Below are positions 5,706 through 7,506 of a stretch of 7,506 bases of DNA, one piece after another; position 1 is the first letter of the stretch; the number at the start of each line of letters is the position of its first letter. A program made the position numbers and the translations under genes. The stretch is from Candidatus Onthocola stercoravium. GTDB taxonomy: Bacteria > Bacillota_I > Bacilli_A > RF39 > UBA660. The notes below the pieces were generated by a model, which worked only from the letters and a program-made list of their open reading frames with translations, was not told the origin of the DNA and searched no databases. Where the stretch lies: contig DVHV01000188.1 in NCBI GenBank assembly GCA_018711775.1, positions 1 through 7,506 of the forward strand, given 5' to 3'.

Positions 5706-6232
5706 AATATTTACTTTTGTGTGAGGGACCAAATGAAGTGTGTATTGTTACTTTGCTACTAAAATATGGAAAACTAAAGTTTAATACTGATGACTTAATA
5801 GCATTAAAACCTTTTAATGCCAGGCAACTTACAAATCCCACTATAAAATCGGAATTAAGAGTATATAATAAGCCAGTAATAATTTTAAGGATAGGAGATA
5901 CTCAAAGAGATAAATTTGTTATACCTAAAGAATTAGATAAAATAGTTGCAAAAGATAGAATTTATAAATATTGTACTTTGCCAGAATTAGAAATCCTCCT
6001 AATCATAAATGAAGGACTATATAAAAAATATGTTAAATCAAAGGAAAAACCTAAAACATTTGCCAAAAAGAATATCTTTTATAATAATCGCAGATATGAT
6101 CAATCAAATGATTTTTTATTAGAATATTATAGTGGAAAAAGAATAGATATTCTTATTCAAAATTTAAAAGAGTATAAACGGTTAAAAAAACATAAAAAAG
6201 ATGAATTATACTTAGCAGACTTATTAAAATAG
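5702..6232 (+). CDS. Small TOPRIM-like protein, candidate effector partner of the ATPase
   Basis: Not assigned to a named family with certainty. The 176-residue protein starts with a strand and glycine turn, LLLCEGPNE (4-12), where Glu8 resembles the catalytic glutamate of TOPRIM folds. A second strand ends in VIILRIGDTQRD (59-70), resembling the TOPRIM DxD region, though the acidic pair is D66 and D70, not a strict DxD. TLPELEILLI (92-101) resembles the (P)ElE motif seen in small TOPRIM proteins that accompany ATPases. The C-terminal third is lysine-rich. The GTG start overlaps the ATPase stop (GTGA), with AAGGA at 5688-5692, so the two are translationally coupled. Its role as nuclease or toxin effector is inference. 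Of nine arginine codons, seven are AGA/AGG and none CGT. Confidence 0.6.
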   Translation: MKYLLLCEGPNEVCIVTLLLKYGKLKFNTDDLIALKPFNARQLTNPTIKSELRVYNKPVIILRIGDTQRDKFVIPKELDKIVAKDRIYKYCTLPELEILLIINEGLYKKYVKSKEKPKTFAKKNIFYNNRRYDQSNDFLLEYYSGKRIDILIQNLKEYKRLKKHKKDELYLADLLK

Positions 6233-6242
6233 TGAAATCAAC

Positions 6243-6280
6243 CAACAAAAAACAAATGTTTGTAATTTTTTGTTGACTTT
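6243..6280 (+). terminator. Hairpin after the TOPRIM-like gene (weak terminator)
   Basis: CAACAAAAAA (6243-6252) pairs perfectly with TTTTTTGTTG (6266-6275), and CAAA/TTTG (6253-6262) can stack inside it. ACTTTT follows. The stem is nearly all A-T and the T tail short, so it may be a poor terminator. It lies 11 bases after the stop codon and its right arm runs into the recA -35 hexamer. Confidence 0.4.
6249..6262. promoter_or_regulatory. Possible LexA (SOS) box upstream of recA
   Basis: AAAACAAATGTTTG matches the Gram-positive SOS box CGAACRNRYGTTYG at 12 of 14 positions; only the leading CG is replaced by AA. It lies 10 bases before the recA -35 hexamer, roughly -59 to -46 from the predicted start. 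In such AT-rich sequence and inside a hairpin loop the match could be fortuitous. Confidence 0.3.
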
Positions 6281-6301
6281 TAATAGAAAGTATATTAAAA
6301 T
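6273..6301 (+). promoter_or_regulatory. recA promoter (sigma-A type)
   Basis: TTGACT (6273-6278) and TAAAAT (6296-6301) each match consensus at five of six positions with an ideal 17-base spacer. Transcription would start near 6308, giving a leader of about 32 bases that carries AGGAGG. This makes recA independent of the ATPase/TOPRIM pair. Confidence 0.75.
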
Positions 6302-6339
6302 TAGTTTGTATCAGGGTAAAATACTATTAGGAGGAAACA

Positions 6340-7374
6340 ATGAAATCAACTAAAGATGAAAAGAATAAAGATAAAGCATTAGAGCAAGTCCTAGCCGATA
6401 TTGAAAAACAATTTGGTGCAGGTGCGATAATGAAATTAGGGGATAATGAACATATTGAAGTTGACGTGGTATCTAGTGGTTCTATTGCAATTGATGTTGC
6501 TTTAGGTGTTGGAGGTTATCCAAAGGGCCGAATTATTGAAATATATGGACCTGAATCAAGTGGTAAAACTACAGTTGCTTTGCAAGCCATTGCTGAAGTG
6601 CAAAAGGCTGGGGGAAGAGCAGCATTTATCGATGCCGAACATGCTCTTGATCCTGTTTATGCCAAAAATCTTGGTGTTGATATTAATGAGCTTTTGTTAA
6701 GTCAACCAGATACTGGAGAACAAGCTTTAGAAATCTGTGATGCCTTAGTTAAAAGTGAAGCTGTCAACATTATTGTCATCGACTCTGTTGCAGCATTAGT
6801 GCCGCAAGCCGAAATTGATGGTGAAATGGGAGACTCTCATGTTGGTTTGCAAGCCCGTCTTATGTCCCAAGCCTTAAGAAAACTATCAGGTACAATGAAT
6901 AAGACTAAAACTACAGCCATATTCATCAACCAACTTCGTGAAAAAGTAGGAGTAATGTTTGGTAATCCCGAAACTACTCCTGGTGGTAGAGCCTTAAAAT
7001 TCTATTCAACAATTCGCCTTGATGTTAGACGTGGTGAACAAATAAAAGTTGGAGATCAAATAATTGGTAATAAAACTAACATTAAAGTTGTTAAAAATAA
7101 AGTGGCTCCACCTTTTAAAACAGCAACTGTTGATATCATGTATGGTGAAGGAATATCTAAAGAAGGTGAAATAATCGATATTGCTAGTGACTTGGCAATC
7201 ATCGATAAATCAGGAGCTTGGTATTCTTATAATGGAGAAAAAATTGGTCAAGGTAAAGAAAACGTTAAAACGTTCTTAAAAGAAAATCCTGCTATTCGTG
7301 AAGAAATTGAAACCAAAGTTCGTGAACATTACGGTTTTATTAAAAAGAAAGATAAAAAAGAAAAAACAGATTAG
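6340..7374 (+). CDS. recA: Recombinase RecA
   Basis: RecA forms ATP-dependent filaments on single-stranded DNA, drives strand exchange in homologous recombination, and stimulates LexA self-cleavage. The 344-residue protein is full length. It shows Walker A GPESSGKTT (70-78), the catalytic glutamate in DAEHALD (98-104), Walker B NIIVIDS (143-149), loop L1 around 157-166, NQLREKVGVMFGNPETTPGG (197-216) covering the motif before and within loop L2, and RALKFYSTIRLD (217-228). The C terminus is short and lysine-rich (KKKDKKEKTD) rather than acidic as in E. coli. AGGAGG at 6329-6334 fixes the start. It has its own promoter and terminator. Its usual neighbour cinA is not upstream here. Confidence 0.99.
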   Translation: MKSTKDEKNKDKALEQVLADIEKQFGAGAIMKLGDNEHIEVDVVSSGSIAIDVALGVGGYPKGRIIEIYGPESSGKTTVALQAIAEVQKAGGRAAFIDAEHALDPVYAKNLGVDINELLLSQPDTGEQALEICDALVKSEAVNIIVIDSVAALVPQAEIDGEMGDSHVGLQARLMSQALRKLSGTMNKTKTTAIFINQLREKVGVMFGNPETTPGGRALKFYSTIRLDVRRGEQIKVGDQIIGNKTNIKVVKNKVAPPFKTATVDIMYGEGISKEGEIIDIASDLAIIDKSGAWYSYNGEKIGQGKENVKTFLKENPAIREEIETKVREHYGFIKKKDKKEKTD

Positions 7375-7381
7375 ATGTGTC

Positions 7382-7417
7382 ATAAAAAAGTCAAAAAACA
7401 AAATTTGACTTTTTTAT
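7382..7417 (+). terminator. recA terminator, probably bidirectional
   Basis: ATAAAAAAGTCAAA (7382-7395) and TTTGACTTTTTTAT (7404-7417) are perfect reverse complements with an 8-base A-rich loop. The stem core GTCAAA/TTTGAC is flanked by six A and six T residues, so it can end transcription in both directions. It begins seven bases after the recA stop. Confidence 0.85.
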
Positions 7418-7429
7418 TTGTAAAAAAAA

Positions 7430-7459
7430 TTGACTTTATTGTGATTTGTTTTTTAAAAT
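7430..7459 (+). promoter_or_regulatory. Promoter-like pair for a gene beyond the window
   Basis: TTGACT (7430-7435) and TAAAAT (7454-7459) are the same hexamers as the recA promoter, here with an 18-base spacer. It follows the recA terminator and would drive a rightward gene lying past base 7506. The -10 lies in the first copy of the 13-bp direct repeat. Confidence 0.4.
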
Positions 7460-7500
7460 GTCCTATTTTTGTAAGTACGTTTTTAAGTTAAAATGTCCTA
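7453..7500. repeat. Direct repeat of 13 bp at the window edge
   Basis: TTAAAATGTCCTA occurs at 7453-7465 and again at 7488-7500, 35 bases apart start to start. It is either an operator pair for the next gene or part of the repeated end structure of a mobile element; IS21-family ends carry several short repeats and often contain TGTCC. No transposase is visible, so the assignment is open. Confidence 0.5.
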
Positions 7501-7506
7501 ATAAAA

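Noticed and set aside
6506..6700. A 64-codon open frame inside recA
   Set aside because: It is a frame-shifted reading of a highly conserved recA region without its own ribosome-binding site.

Overview
The window is AT-rich DNA from an endospore-forming, low-GC Gram-positive bacterium (Bacillota). The evidence is a spoIIAA-sigF-spoVAC-spoVAD-spoVAE block, a perfect Spo0A-type box, strong GGAGG/GGTGAT ribosome-binding sites, U-tailed terminators and a typical Firmicute RecA. TGA serves as a stop codon, so the standard bacterial code fits. The sequence alone does not settle Clostridia versus Bacilli or a gut Bacillota lineage. All genes read on the + strand.

Bases 1-1594 hold the terminator of an unseen upstream gene, then a single-gene unit: promoter, an LCP-family cell-envelope protein with three membrane segments, and a perfect terminator.

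Bases 1595-4448 are a compact sporulation cluster. A perfect 0A box precedes spoIIAA (anti-anti-sigma factor), which overlaps a sigma-F-like gene by one base. Then come spoVAC, spoVAD and spoVAE, the dipicolinic-acid transport genes, overlapping or abutting. The order follows the Bacillus subtilis spoIIA-spoVA neighbourhood, but spoIIAB (the anti-sigma factor and kinase that normally lies between spoIIAA and sigF) is absent, as are spoVAA and spoVAB. At the sigF/spoVAC junction a sigma-G-like promoter lies partly inside an RNA hairpin whose 3' arm holds part of the spoVAC ribosome-binding site. This would let only transcripts started in the forespore be translated well.

Bases 4449-6232 hold a two-gene module: an ABC/OLD-type ATPase and a small TOPRIM-like protein overlapping by four bases. 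Arginine codon use (no CGT, mostly AGA/AGG) differs from recA, and the pair sits between housekeeping and sporulation genes. It looks like an accessory, possibly anti-phage, cassette of the broad ATPase+TOPRIM class (compare PARIS, RloAB/AbiL and OLD systems). No exact known system could be assigned.

Bases 6233-7506 hold a hairpin, a clear promoter, recA, and its terminator. They end with a promoter-like pair and a 13-bp direct repeat that may be the edge of a mobile element or an operator for the next gene.
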